64,000 nt of DNA from an uncultured Sphingomonadaceae bacterium (GTDB lineage: Bacteria > Pseudomonadota > Alphaproteobacteria > Sphingomonadales > Sphingomonadaceae), in the NCBI GenBank assembly GCA_947501325.1, contig CANMVC010000005.1:1-64000 (forward strand), in the 5' to 3' direction. Shown one piece after another: positions 1 to 8,848 of this stretch. The notes below the pieces were generated by a model that worked only from the letters and a program-made list of their open reading frames with translations, did no database searches and had not been told where the DNA came from. Within the stretch, counting starts at the first letter, position 1; the number at the start of each line of letters is the position of its first letter. A program made the translations under genes and the position numbers.

Positions 1-108
1 GTTTGGGTCATCATGCTTTCTCTCATCGGTTATGGAAAGCACATGATATAACCTATATGGTACGTTGTAGGAAAGAGAGGATTTAATGGGCGGCGTTGTG
101 CCGGGAAG

Positions 109-138
109 GTCCGCTTTTTTCCGAAAGCGGACGTTTTT
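109..138 (+). repeat. GTCCGC hairpin, intergenic repeat / possible terminator
   Basis: Arms GTCCGCTTT (109-117) and AAAGCGGAC (124-132) form a perfect 9-bp stem with a 6-nt loop, followed by GTTTTT. On the plus strand it could end transcription. It lies just beyond the stop of the DUF3800 gene and shares the GTCCGCTTT core with copies at 1205, 15555 and 16110. I read it as a copy of a dispersed intergenic repeat. Nothing else recognisable is seen in bases 1-108, apart from a TGTAGGAAAGAG stretch near 67-78. Confidence 0.55.
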
Positions 139-140
139 AA

Positions 141-1130
141 TCAAACCAGCAAGTGCCTTCCACCTCGGTTGAAAGCCTGAGTAATTAACTTGCCGTAAGG
201 AAGCCTGTCTGGTCTTGCCGATTTACCTAAGGAGCAAAGACGCAGATATTGTTCTTTGCGGTGTATCATAAGAGCGGGGATTCTTGCCCAACCCGTTTCT
301 GCCAAGTTCCCTTTAAGTGCACGCCGTGTAGCATTTGTTATAATGTCGGCCAATTCGAGGCCAAAGTCAGCTTCCGATGAAAACCAAAATGACTCATCAA
401 AAAGCATCCTAAGGTCAAAGCCTTCCTCAAAAGGTAAAATCGATTCTTTGAGGTACTCTGGCATTGTAGTTTTAAATTTAGCGTCGAATTCCGAATAGTC
501 GAGTCCTTCCAATCCAATCATTGGGCGACGAGCAAGCTTAGATTGCAAGAGTCCCAATTTCATAGTCGACCACCATTGCTCAGATTTAGTTGTCTCTGAA
601 ACCCCCTTTCCATCGACAACCCAATGAAAATTCAAGATCTCCTTCATTCTTCTTTGCGCCCAATAAACGGGAATATCTCGAATGACATTGGCAAGAAGCT
701 CTGAAATGAGAACGTACTGGACGTATAGTGGCAAAGACATAACTTCTAAATAAGCTCTGTGCTCAAAAATGCTTTTTACAAGACTGGGTTGGTGTTCATC
801 GGTTAGATTCTTAGTCAGCCCATTGGCTGCTTCGGTTCGATGTTCCTCAATGCCTTCCTTGGTTTCGGCAGACATTTCAATTGCCACTGCTTCAAAGATA
901 CACTGATTGCGTTTTAGGATTTCAACAACTTTTGCAACGTCGGCTTCTTTCAGGAGTCTTCCCTTTACTTCGCCACTTTCCTTCGGAAGGCTCTCTCTGA
1001 TGCGGGCGTACTTATTGAACAATTGATCGATCTTGTAATCAGGAATGATCAAGGCACCTTGAACACACGGGCTAAATCTCTCGTTTTTAGGGATCGCAAA
1101 CGTGCCTGACTCGTCAATAAAGATATGCAA
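141..1130 (-). CDS. DUF3800 domain protein
   Basis: The N-terminus carries FIDESG, the signature of DUF3800, a family of uncharacterised proteins with a predicted RNase H-like fold often found near mobile or defence genes. A second acidic motif, ELADIIT, near residue 260 fits the family's C-terminal catalytic-type motif. The start is uncertain. A TTG at 1130, preceded by AAAGG, gives a protein of about 329 residues that begins two residues before FIDESG, as usual for the family. A TTG at 1187 would add 19 residues of unlikely sequence. The gene stands alone, reads A/T-richer than its neighbours, and is bracketed by GTCCGC repeats on both sides, which suggests acquisition as a single-gene cargo. 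Family assignment is firm; function is unknown. Confidence 0.8.
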   Translation of the reverse strand: MHIFIDESGTFAIPKNERFSPCVQGALIIPDYKIDQLFNKYARIRESLPKESGEVKGRLLKEADVAKVVEILKRNQCIFEAVAIEMSAETKEGIEEHRTEAANGLTKNLTDEHQPSLVKSIFEHRAYLEVMSLPLYVQYVLISELLANVIRDIPVYWAQRRMKEILNFHWVVDGKGVSETTKSEQWWSTMKLGLLQSKLARRPMIGLEGLDYSEFDAKFKTTMPEYLKESILPFEEGFDLRMLFDESFWFSSEADFGLELADIITNATRRALKGNLAETGWARIPALMIHRKEQYLRLCSLGKSARPDRLPYGKLITQAFNRGGRHLLV

Positions 1131-1204
1131 TGAACACGCCTTTCGTAACCAAAACCTCCCCACAAAAATGAAATCATAGGAGGGCAAGTAGACAATGAAA
1201 GTAA

Positions 1205-1217
1205 AATGTCCGCTTTT
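1205..1217. repeat. GCGGACATT-type intergenic repeat copy
   Basis: AATGTCCGCTTTT lies just upstream of the DUF3800 gene. It matches the core of the hairpin at 109-132 and of the repeats flanking the VOC gene at 15555 and 16110. A single arm only; no stem is seen here. Confidence 0.45.
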
Positions 1218-1232
1218 GCGCCCCTAGCTGAC

Positions 1233-1267
1233 AAAAAGCCCGATCAGATTGCTCTGGACAGGGCTTT
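1233..1267 (-). terminator. Rho-independent terminator with GNRA loop
   Basis: Read on the minus strand, AAAGCCC pairs with GGGCTTT. An inner helix CAGA/TCTG closes a GCAA tetraloop, and TTTTTG follows. It sits directly downstream of the PEP-CTERM gene that stops at 1289. The GNRA loop recurs in the terminators at 18694 and 43690. Confidence 0.7.
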
Positions 1268-1288
1268 GGAGAAAAGTTTTTCGTTTGT

Positions 1289-1849
1289 TTATGAGTAGCT
1301 CACTTTGACATTGGCCTTACGTTGGCGGCGCATCGCACCGCCGATCGCGCCAAAGCCGAAGATCATGAAGGCCCATGTTGCTGGTTCTGGTACAGCCGCC
1401 AATCTGGTTACGCTGACCGTAACAGAATCAAAAAGTTCGAACCCGTCAGAATAGGTAAATAAATCAAGAGATGGATTATTCGCCGACACACCGCGTAGAA
1501 AAAAGCAAAAATTGCCCCCTACATTTGTCGCCGAGCAGCTACTAGGGCCAGGATTTGTCCCAATAGAGAGAATATCGAAATCACTTGAATAGGCATAAGC
1601 TGCGCCGAAGGGCAGTGTATTAGACAAAACCGTCAGTCCGTCAGTAGTTTGTTCCAGATCACCGCTGTTATCAAACGTGATGGAAAACCGAAATGTTACG
1701 GTATCGTATGGAGCGATAAGGTCGGGGCTAGTAAAAGAAAAAAAGTTACTTGCGTTCACCTCTAATGTGTCCGTGACAATTGCCGCATTTGCTACTCCGC
1801 TTGGAACCAATACTGATGCACTCAAAAGCAATGTAAATATTTTTTTCAC
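1289..1849 (-). CDS. PEPxxWA-CTERM sorting domain protein
   Basis: A secreted protein of 186 residues. Residues 1-22 form a signal peptide (MKKIF, then a hydrophobic core ending in NAA). The C-terminus has the sorting motif VPEPATWAFMIFGFGAIGG followed by an arginine-rich end, the hallmark of PEPxxWA-CTERM proteins of Sphingomonadales. Such tails are recognised and removed by an exosortase/archaeosortase-type enzyme during export; no exosortase gene is in this window. The middle, about 130 residues rich in Ser, Thr, Phe and Asp, matches no enzyme motif I know. The last 35 residues are almost identical to those of the protein at 8159-8716, although the N-terminal parts are unrelated. A terminator follows. 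The exported role is inferred; the specific function is unknown. Confidence 0.85.
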   Translation of the reverse strand: MKKIFTLLLSASVLVPSGVANAAIVTDTLEVNASNFFSFTSPDLIAPYDTVTFRFSITFDNSGDLEQTTDGLTVLSNTLPFGAAYAYSSDFDILSIGTNPGPSSCSATNVGGNFCFFLRGVSANNPSLDLFTYSDGFELFDSVTVSVTRLAAVPEPATWAFMIFGFGAIGGAMRRQRKANVKVSYS

Positions 1850-2041
1850 TTATCATCCCTCAATTAAAATATATTTTATCAGAAACACCTGATGTTTAAT
1901 CTCTAATTGCTAATTCACCGCAATTAACAATACAAGCGATATGTATTTATCTGTACCATATCGGGAAATTGGAACTGGCTATTGGAAATAATAATCAAGT
2001 TTAATGCTAGTGTACGCTTCCGTACCCAAACCAAACACCCC

Positions 2042-4852
2042 CTAATGCGCTTCATCCCAACTCTTGCCGGTCCCGATATCGACATCCAGCGGCACCGATA
2101 ATTTCACCGCTGGCTCTGCTGCGCCGGACATGACCGTGCGGATCACTTCGGATGCTGCCGCGACGTCGCTTTCGGGCAGTTCGAAGACCAGTTCGTCGTG
2201 GACCTGCATCAGCATCTTGACCTGTGGCAACCCCGCCTCGGCCAGCGCGGGGAGCATGCGGGCCATGGCGCGTTTGATGATGTCGGCGCTGGTGCCTTGT
2301 ATCGGGGCGTTGATCGCGGCGCGTTCGCTGCCCTGGCGCTCGGTCTGGTTGGCGGATCTCAGGCGCTCGAACCATGTTTTGCGACCGAACAGGGTTTCGG
2401 TGTAACCGCATTCCCGCGCCGCTTGCAGAGTCTCGGAAATATAGCGGTTGATGCCGGGGAAGCGTTCGAAATAGGTGTCGATCATCGCCTGCGCTTCATC
2501 CGCATCGACCTCCAGCCGCTTGGCGAGGCCCCAGCGCGAGATGCCATAGAGGATCGCGAAGTTGATCGTCTTGGCCCGCCCGCGCGTATCGCGGTCGACC
2601 GTGCCGAACAGTTCCTGTGCCGTGCGGTTATGAATATCCTCACCCGCCGCGAACGCCTCTTTCAGGGTTTCAACGTCCGCAATATGCGCGGCGAGGCGCA
2701 GTTCGATCTGGCTATAGTCGGCGGCGAGGATGACATTGCCCGGCGCCGCAACAAAGGCTTGCCGGATTTGCCGGCCGATTTCGGTCCGGATCGGGATATT
2801 CTGAAGGTTCGGCTCGGTCGAGGACAGTCGCCCGGTCTGCGCGCCGCTGAGAGAATAGCTCGTGTGCACGCGGCCGGTTTTGGCGTTTATCTGTTCCTGC
2901 AGCGCATCGGTATAGGTGGATTTCAGCTTTGACAATTGCCGCCAGTCGACGACTTTTTGCGCAATCGGCTCGCCATCGCCGGCGAGGCGTTCGAGCACCG
3001 TGACATCGGTCGAATATTGCCCGCTCTTGCCCTTTTTGCCGCCTTTCAGGCCGAGCTTGCCGAACAGGATTTCGCCCAGTTGCTTGGGGCTGCCAATGGA
3101 AAAGGGTTCGCCCGCCAGCTCGTGAATCTCTTTCTCAAGGCTTTCCATATTCTCGGCAAAGCTCTGCGACAGCCGCGCCAGTTCTTCGCGGTCGACCAGC
3201 ACGCCGGTTTCTTCCATTTTCGCGATCACCGGGACCAGCGGACGGTCGACCATCTGATAGACGCGCGTCGCCTGTTCCGGCGCCATGCGCAGACGCAAAA
3301 TCTCCCACAGGCGCAGCGTGACATCGGCATCCTCGGCGGCATATTCGGTCGCCTTGTCGAGCGGGACTTCGGCGAAGGTGATCGCTTTCTTGCCGGTACC
3401 GGTCAGCGATTTGAAGCTGATGCACTCATGGCCCAAATGCAGCTTGCTGAGTTCATCCATGCCGTGGCCGTGGAGACCCGCATCGAGGTCGAAGCTCATC
3501 ACCAGCGTATCGTCAAACGGGGTGATTTTCAGATCATGCTGGGCTAGCACGGTCATGTCATATTTCAGGTTCTGCCCGACCTTCAGCACTGCGTCATCCT
3601 CAAGCAGCGGCTTGAGCCGCGCCAATGCTTTCTCGGTTGGAATCTGTTTGGGCGATTCCGCAAACATGTCGCCGCTGCCATGGCCGAGCGGAATATAGCA
3701 GGCCTCATTCGGCCCGGTCGCCATGCAGACACCGACAACCCGCGCAGTGACGCTTTCCAGACTGTCCGTCTCGACATCGACCGCCATCACGCCCCTGGTT
3801 CGCGCGCGATCAATCCATGTGTCGAGCGTCTCGAGATCCTGCACACATTCATATTGGCTGCGATCAATTGCCGGCGCGTCCAACGGTTTGGCCGCAGCGG
3901 CCGGCGCGCTGTTGCCAATGCCGCCATCGACATCGGGATTTTGCGGCTCGGCCTGTCCACCACCGAGTTTTTTGAGCAGCGAGTTAAACCCGTGATGGGT
4001 CAGAAATTCGCGCAGAGGACCGTCGGGAATATCCTGCAGCAGGAAACTGTCGAGCGTATCGGGTAGCGGACAATCATCTTTGAGCGTCACCAGCACCCGC
4101 GACAGGCGTGCCTGTTCGATATTCTCGAGAATATTTTCCTTCATCTTGGACTTTTTCATGTCCGGCGCGGCGGCCAGCACCGCTTCGATATCGCCATATT
4201 CGTTGATCAGCTTGGACGCGGTTTTCGGACCAATGCCGGGAACGCCGGGAATATTATCCGCGCTGTCGCCCATTAGACCGAGCACATCGCCCAGCTTTTC
4301 CGGACCAACGCCGAATTTTTCCTCAACCGTCGCCTTGCCCATGCGGACATTTTTCATCGTGTCGAGCATATCGACGCGGCTGTCGTCCGATGGCTCGATC
4401 AGCTGCATCAGATCCTTGTCGGACGAGACAATCGTGACTTTCCATCCTTCGGCCACCGCTGCCTTGGTATAGCTGGCGATCATGTCATCGGCCTCGACAT
4501 TTTCTTCCTCGATCAGCGGCAGGGAAAAGGCGCGTGTCGCATCGCGGATCATCGGGAATTGCGGGCGCAGGTCTTCCGGCGGTTCGGGGCGATGGGCCTT
4601 ATATTCGCTATAAAGTTCGTTGCGGAAACTTTGCGAGGACTTGTCGAGCACCACCGCCATATGGGTCGGACCATCGGCCTTGTGCAGCTCGGCGGCCAGC
4701 TTCCACAACATGGTGGTATAACCGTAAACCGCACCGACCGGTTCACCATGAATATTGGTCAGTGGCGGCAGGCGATGATAGGCCCGGAAAATATAGGCCG
4801 AACCATCGACCAGATAGAGATGTTTTTGTGTGCTGGATTCGGTATCTGTCAT
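2042..4852 (-). CDS. polA: DNA polymerase I
   Basis: Full-length family A polymerase of 936 residues, which fills gaps in repair and removes Okazaki primers. Three domains are visible. A 5'-3' exonuclease starts at VDGSAYIFRAYH and covers about residues 1-300. A 3'-5' exonuclease carries the DVETDSLE metal-binding motif near 355, so proofreading looks intact. The polymerase domain has motif A DYSQIELR, motif B KTINFAILYG and motif C VHDELVF near 885. The ATG at 4852 (MTDTES) is preferred. A GTG four codons upstream would add only MLIR. No partner genes share its strand nearby. Assignment is secure. Confidence 0.98.
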   Translation of the reverse strand: MTDTESSTQKHLYLVDGSAYIFRAYHRLPPLTNIHGEPVGAVYGYTTMLWKLAAELHKADGPTHMAVVLDKSSQSFRNELYSEYKAHRPEPPEDLRPQFPMIRDATRAFSLPLIEEENVEADDMIASYTKAAVAEGWKVTIVSSDKDLMQLIEPSDDSRVDMLDTMKNVRMGKATVEEKFGVGPEKLGDVLGLMGDSADNIPGVPGIGPKTASKLINEYGDIEAVLAAAPDMKKSKMKENILENIEQARLSRVLVTLKDDCPLPDTLDSFLLQDIPDGPLREFLTHHGFNSLLKKLGGGQAEPQNPDVDGGIGNSAPAAAAKPLDAPAIDRSQYECVQDLETLDTWIDRARTRGVMAVDVETDSLESVTARVVGVCMATGPNEACYIPLGHGSGDMFAESPKQIPTEKALARLKPLLEDDAVLKVGQNLKYDMTVLAQHDLKITPFDDTLVMSFDLDAGLHGHGMDELSKLHLGHECISFKSLTGTGKKAITFAEVPLDKATEYAAEDADVTLRLWEILRLRMAPEQATRVYQMVDRPLVPVIAKMEETGVLVDREELARLSQSFAENMESLEKEIHELAGEPFSIGSPKQLGEILFGKLGLKGGKKGKSGQYSTDVTVLERLAGDGEPIAQKVVDWRQLSKLKSTYTDALQEQINAKTGRVHTSYSLSGAQTGRLSSTEPNLQNIPIRTEIGRQIRQAFVAAPGNVILAADYSQIELRLAAHIADVETLKEAFAAGEDIHNRTAQELFGTVDRDTRGRAKTINFAILYGISRWGLAKRLEVDADEAQAMIDTYFERFPGINRYISETLQAARECGYTETLFGRKTWFERLRSANQTERQGSERAAINAPIQGTSADIIKRAMARMLPALAEAGLPQVKMLMQVHDELVFELPESDVAAASEVIRTVMSGAAEPAVKLSVPLDVDIGTGKSWDEAH

Positions 4853-4931
4853 GCGGATAAGCACTAGCAGCGGCGATGGTGTCCGTCATGACTAATTTGC
4901 AGATCCGCTCTGGGAAGTTTTCCCGCCACCA

Positions 4932-5816
4932 TCAGGCGCGGATGGCGACCGGACCCATCATATTCCCGGCCTCATAAAAGGGCCGCGGCTTTTCGCGCAT
5001 GCCGGGCGAATAAAGCACGCATTGGTTGCGGCCGCGCCGTTTGGCTTCAAACAGGGCGCTGTCGGCATTGCGCATTGGCAAGGCGCGTTCTTCATGAGGC
5101 AAAACAGCGGTCATGCCGATGCTGATCGTTATCCGATGCGACAGGCCTTCTTGTGGCTCGAACAGGGTGTTTTCAATTTCATAGCGGATCATTTCGCCAA
5201 TCATCTCGCCCTCGGCCCGACTGGTATCAGGCAAAAGCACACCAAATTCCTCGCCGCCGATGCGCCCGACCAGGTCATCTTTGCGCAATATCCGTTTGAA
5301 CACCGCAGAGAAAAGTATCAGCGCCTTGTCCCCTACCGGATGGCCATAGCTGTCATTGATATTTTTGAAATGATCGGCATCGATAATCATCAGCATATTA
5401 TTCTGATGATCCTGCCGCCGCTTGTCGAACAGGTCGAGAAAATGCTCGCGATTGGCAAGTCCTGTCAGGCCATCAAAACTCGCTTTATGTTGCAGCGCCT
5501 TGTTCATGTCCTGCAAATGCCCCCGTGTCTCTCGCAAGCGGTTGGTGAGCCGGATCAGCTTTTCATTTTGCCGGGCCAGATACCAACCGAGCGGGACGCT
5601 AATCGCCCACGGAATGACGAAGGCAAAGGTGACGCCGTTCCAGAATTCCCGGCCAATGCCGACAAAGATATAATGCAGTATCGCCGCCAGCACGAACGAT
5701 GCTATCGTCGCAATGGCTGTGATGATCGCAGTCTGACGCACGGCCGATAATTCTGGAAAGGTCTTGATCATTTCGCGATGATAAACAAGAACAGTTGATA
5801 GCTTACGCAAAACCAT
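4932..5816 (-). CDS. Membrane-anchored diguanylate cyclase (GGDEF)
   Basis: A predicted cyclic-di-GMP synthase of 294 residues. Two hydrophobic segments lie at about residues 28-50 and 60-80. A short charged helix, likely coiled coil (about 85-115), leads into a GGDEF domain. The active-site signature is GGEEF, a functional variant. An RKDD sequence five residues before it fits the RxxD allosteric I-site, so product inhibition is expected. There is no recognisable periplasmic sensor domain; the loop between the two helices is very short, so any signal is probably sensed in or near the membrane. The gene stands alone between polA and a LysR gene. A PilZ-domain protein at 21203 could be a receptor for its product, but that link is only inference. 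Confidence 0.93.
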   Translation of the reverse strand: MVLRKLSTVLVYHREMIKTFPELSAVRQTAIITAIATIASFVLAAILHYIFVGIGREFWNGVTFAFVIPWAISVPLGWYLARQNEKLIRLTNRLRETRGHLQDMNKALQHKASFDGLTGLANREHFLDLFDKRRQDHQNNMLMIIDADHFKNINDSYGHPVGDKALILFSAVFKRILRKDDLVGRIGGEEFGVLLPDTSRAEGEMIGEMIRYEIENTLFEPQEGLSHRITISIGMTAVLPHEERALPMRNADSALFEAKRRGRNQCVLYSPGMREKPRPFYEAGNMMGPVAIRA

Positions 5817-5893
5817 AGTTAATCGCGGACAATAAAAGCCCCCTATTTTCAGGCGATATTACTGGAAGATGGTTAACCGGCGAGGGTGCCGCT

Positions 5894-6781
5894 TCACAAT
5901 TTCAACTGTCCCGTCAACGCCGCCTTTTTATCCCGCAACACCGTCTCGGCAAAGTCCATAAAAGCGCGAACGCGCGCCGTGCGGCGCAGATCGTCATGGG
6001 TCAATATCCAGATATCTCGCGATGGCGTGGGGTCACGCCGGGTCGCGCGGACCAAGTCGAGACTTGTATCTCCGGCAATACAGGGGATCATCACGAGCCC
6101 CATGGCCGCCCGCGCCATTTCGATCTGCAAAGAAATACTGGCGAAATTGCCCCAGACCGGTACCCGCGCAAATTCGGTATCCTGGGTCCAGTCCGGAAAC
6201 CGGCTTTCGCGGTCGGTCCAGCCGAGCCAACGTGCTTGCTCAGGCTGGTTAACAAAATCGTGGGCAGCGAGGTAATCGGGATGGGCATAGATGGAGGTGG
6301 TATAGGCAAATAACCGTTTCCCGACCAAAGCGTCAGGCGGATTATTATCCATCCTTATGGCGATATCCGCTTCTCGCCTGGCGACATCCAGCAGATCATA
6401 ACTGGTCAGAATTTCGAGTTCCAGGCCCGGATAGGCATCGCAAAATTCCGGCAGGCGAGACGCGAATATTCCCGTCGCAAATGGCTCTGCCATGGTGACC
6501 CGGATGGTGCCGGTCAGGTCATTATCGCGCCCGGCAATATGGCGTTCGACCGCCAGCAAATCGTCGGCAAATATACCGGCAGCACGGGCGAGATCTTCGC
6601 CAGCGGACGTCGGGAAATATCCCTCCGGCCGTCGCTCGAACAGCATAACATGCAGGGATTTCTCCAGCTGCTCAATCCGCCGACTGACGGTGCTATGATG
6701 GATGCCCAGCGTCTTGGCGGCTGCCCGGACGGTTCCGCCGTTCATAACTTCACGAAAAGTCTTGATATCTTCCCAGTCCAT
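5894..6781 (-). CDS. LysR-family transcriptional regulator
   Basis: A 295-residue LysR-type regulator. The N-terminal winged helix-turn-helix spans about residues 1-60 (DIKTFREV, then AAKTLGIHHSTVSRRIEQLE, the canonical recognition region). A periplasmic-binding-protein-like effector domain follows from about residue 90. It is divergent from the MAPEG gene at 6995, and the 213-bp gap holds a dyad TGCAC-N7-GTGCA. This is the usual layout for a LysR protein that controls its neighbour and itself. The effector cannot be told from sequence. Confidence 0.93.
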   Translation of the reverse strand: MDWEDIKTFREVMNGGTVRAAAKTLGIHHSTVSRRIEQLEKSLHVMLFERRPEGYFPTSAGEDLARAAGIFADDLLAVERHIAGRDNDLTGTIRVTMAEPFATGIFASRLPEFCDAYPGLELEILTSYDLLDVARREADIAIRMDNNPPDALVGKRLFAYTTSIYAHPDYLAAHDFVNQPEQARWLGWTDRESRFPDWTQDTEFARVPVWGNFASISLQIEMARAAMGLVMIPCIAGDTSLDLVRATRRDPTPSRDIWILTHDDLRRTARVRAFMDFAETVLRDKKAALTGQLKL

Positions 6782-6870
6782 AGCCCGACCTGTCTCTCAC
6801 CCCTTCTGCTTCATCCAGCGATCCTGGATCATAGATAGCCAAAAACCCGTCCGATTGCATGGCTCATTTT

Positions 6871-6887
6871 TGCACCGACTATGTGCA
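6871..6887. promoter_or_regulatory. Candidate LysR operator
   Basis: TGCAC and GTGCA arms separated by seven bases form a 17-bp dyad, about 90 bp upstream of the LysR start and 108 bp upstream of the MAPEG gene. Placement between divergent genes fits a LysR binding site. No binding evidence is available. Confidence 0.4.
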
Positions 6888-6994
6888 TTTACTTGTTTGG
6901 ACTTTGTCTTTTTGAGCCGGTAGCAAGTGATCAATCTCGCAGAGAATGAGACACGCTTGTCAACGCCCGCGCAAGAATAACAGGAGAGCCCCTT

Positions 6995-7411
6995 ATGACC
7001 CCACCGATTATTTCCGCCTATGCCGGCGCCTTGCTGATCATCATGCAAGGCCTATTAATGGTCCTCACCGGTTTGCACCGGGCTAAGTCTGGTATCAATT
7101 TGGGACTGGGAGATGATCCGGTGATGGAGCGCAAAGTCCGACGGCATGGCAATCTGGCCGAAAATGCCGGCATTTTTCTCGCCGTTCTCGCTGTCGCGGA
7201 AATGACGGTCGTGCCCCATCAGGTGATCCTGATCATCGCCACCGTTTTTGTTGTCGCACGGCTGTTCCATGCGATAGCCATGTCCACCGAAGCTGGCTCC
7301 CATGGCGCAGACAGCGGGAAAATTTTTGTCGCCGGACGCGCACTGGGTGCCTTTGGTACATTGGGGTCGTTTCTCGCTCTCGGCGGGTTTCTTCTATTCA
7401 ACTTAATGTGA
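6995..7411 (+). CDS. MAPEG family membrane protein
   Basis: An integral membrane protein of 138 residues. It has four hydrophobic helices and the MAPEG core around residues 45-60 (RKVRRHGNLAENAGIFLAVL), where the Arg and the N-x-x-E-N pattern bind glutathione in characterised members. The family (membrane-associated proteins in eicosanoid and glutathione metabolism) includes glutathione transferases and peroxidases acting on lipophilic substrates; bacterial members mostly have unknown substrates. It has an AGGAG ribosome-binding site close before the ATG. It is probably regulated by the divergent LysR gene, and a DUF1993 gene follows 40 bp downstream on the same strand. Confidence 0.88.
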   Translation: MTPPIISAYAGALLIIMQGLLMVLTGLHRAKSGINLGLGDDPVMERKVRRHGNLAENAGIFLAVLAVAEMTVVPHQVILIIATVFVVARLFHAIAMSTEAGSHGADSGKIFVAGRALGAFGTLGSFLALGGFLLFNLM

Positions 7412-7450
7412 TACGCCCCCGACCAACCTCCTCACCATCAAGGATCCATA

Positions 7451-7966
7451 ATGACCGTAGCGCTTTCCCACATCTTCAAATCCTCCAACGCTCAGGCCTT
7501 TCGCGGCCTGACCAATATCTTGGAAAAGGCCAAAGCCCATGCCGAGGCCAGTGGCGTATCCGAGCAGGCCTTTCTCGATCACCGCCTGTTTCCCGACATG
7601 AATGACATGAAGTGGCAAGTGCAGATGATTACCGAATTTGCCGTCCGCGGTGCCGCGCGGATGACCGGCATTGCCGGTGATGATTTACCCAACCTGCCGA
7701 TGGAAGGCGACACGTTTGACGCCCTGATCGCGCGCATCGCCGATTGTGCGAGTACCGTTGCAAAGGCGGACGACGCCACAATTGATGGCAATGCCACCTT
7801 GCAAATTTCCATGCCCATCGGTCCCGATCAGACCATGGATATTGATGGCCAAAGCTATGTCCTGAGCTTCTTCCTCCCCAATCTGTTTTTCCATGTCACG
7901 ACGGCTTACAATCTGCTGCGTATGCAGGGCGTGGCTGTGGGTAAGAAAGATTATATGGGGATGTGA
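7451..7966 (+). CDS. DUF1993 family protein
   Basis: A soluble protein of 171 residues belonging to DUF1993, a family with a DinB-like four-helix bundle and no settled function. Features that match are the N-terminal helix with LTNILEKAKAHAE, the segment LFPDMNDMKWQVQ near residues 50-62, and FFLPNLFFHVTTAYNLLR near 140. The last His lies where DinB-type proteins bind a metal. An AGGA motif lies 8 bp before the ATG. It follows the MAPEG gene on the same strand with a 40-bp gap and is probably cotranscribed. Family is certain; function is unknown. Confidence 0.85.
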   Translation: MTVALSHIFKSSNAQAFRGLTNILEKAKAHAEASGVSEQAFLDHRLFPDMNDMKWQVQMITEFAVRGAARMTGIAGDDLPNLPMEGDTFDALIARIADCASTVAKADDATIDGNATLQISMPIGPDQTMDIDGQSYVLSFFLPNLFFHVTTAYNLLRMQGVAVGKKDYMGM

Positions 7967-8158
7967 TCCTTCCAGCCGGAATCCTGTCCCATAAGATGTA
8001 ATCCCAATATGTCCCATTACGGGACGCGGGGAGATCTTGCGCGCGGTATATTGCACATAACTGTGGAGAATGTTAACCGCTTGTTAGGGTTCGCAAAATC
8101 CGGGATGCTCCGTCATCCTAGTCTGGCTTCATGCCAGATATTTAATATGGGGTCTTTT

Positions 8159-8716
8159 ATGAAAAATTACTTATCCGCAGCAACTGCACTGTGTGCTGTT
8201 GCCCTTGCTCCTCAAGCAGCACAGGCCGCTGAATTTGTCGAAACACAAGCGCAAACTACCGCTGGTCAAGATTTCTCTTTCATATTTGCTGGTTTGCCGC
8301 AGCCGAATGCAGCCGGTACGCTAACATTTCTGATTCGTGGCGATTTCTCAATTGGTGCCAGCCTTGGCGAATCCTTTGCTTTCGATCTAGAAGGTATTCT
8401 GACTGGCACAGATATTCAGGCGACAGCAGGCAATACACTGACGAATTTCAATTTCGACGATAACTTGTTTCAGACCAGTTTCGATCTTAGCTTGGCTCAG
8501 TTGGCGGCGATTACCGCAGACGGCGTAGCCAATTTGAATGTTGATTATGCGAATGGCGTTAATATAATTAATCCCAATTCATCAATTACAGCCACACTGG
8601 CTTTTGGCGCCGTTCCAGAACCAGCAACATGGGCGTTCATGATCTTTGGCTTTGGTGCCATTGGCGGCGCGATGCGGCGTCAACGCAAAGCCAACGTGAA
8701 AGTCAGCTACGCTTAA
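8159..8716 (+). CDS. PEPxxWA-CTERM sorting domain protein
   Basis: A secreted protein of 185 residues. The chosen ATG at 8159 starts a typical signal peptide (MKNYLSAATALCAVALAP, cleavage near AQAA). An upstream in-frame start at 8009 would place 50 unlikely residues before it. The centre is rich in Phe, Asn and Ala, as in other beta-rich PEP-CTERM proteins. The tail has VPEPATWAFMIFGFGAIGG plus a basic end and is nearly identical, in protein and DNA, to that of the gene at 1289-1849. A strong terminator follows at 8746. Predicted exosortase substrate; its molecular role is unknown. Confidence 0.87.
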   Translation: MKNYLSAATALCAVALAPQAAQAAEFVETQAQTTAGQDFSFIFAGLPQPNAAGTLTFLIRGDFSIGASLGESFAFDLEGILTGTDIQATAGNTLTNFNFDDNLFQTSFDLSLAQLAAITADGVANLNVDYANGVNIINPNSSITATLAFGAVPEPATWAFMIFGFGAIGGAMRRQRKANVKVSYA

Positions 8717-8745
8717 GCGGCTTTCGACAGAATAAGTTTAAAAGA

Positions 8746-8780
8746 CTCCGCTGGTGCCGATCCAGCGGGGTTTTTTGTTT
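8746..8780 (+). terminator. Rho-independent terminator
   Basis: CCGCTGG (8748-8754) pairs with CCAGCGG (8762-8768), extended by two further pairs, and TTTTTTGTTTT follows. It lies 30 bp after the stop of the PEP-CTERM gene. Confidence 0.85.
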
Positions 8781-8848
8781 TCAGCACAATATTGGCTAGC
8801 CAAGCCGATCCTCCTATGCTCGAACGCATCAGCAAGTGAGGACAATAT

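Noticed and set aside
41-82. Possible further copy of the ~70-bp structured repeat (TGATAT, TGTAGGAAAGAG)
   Set aside because: Only the end block matches well and no hairpin is conserved.
2198-2932. Plus-strand frame of 244 codons
   Set aside because: Lies wholly inside polA on the opposite strand; no family features.
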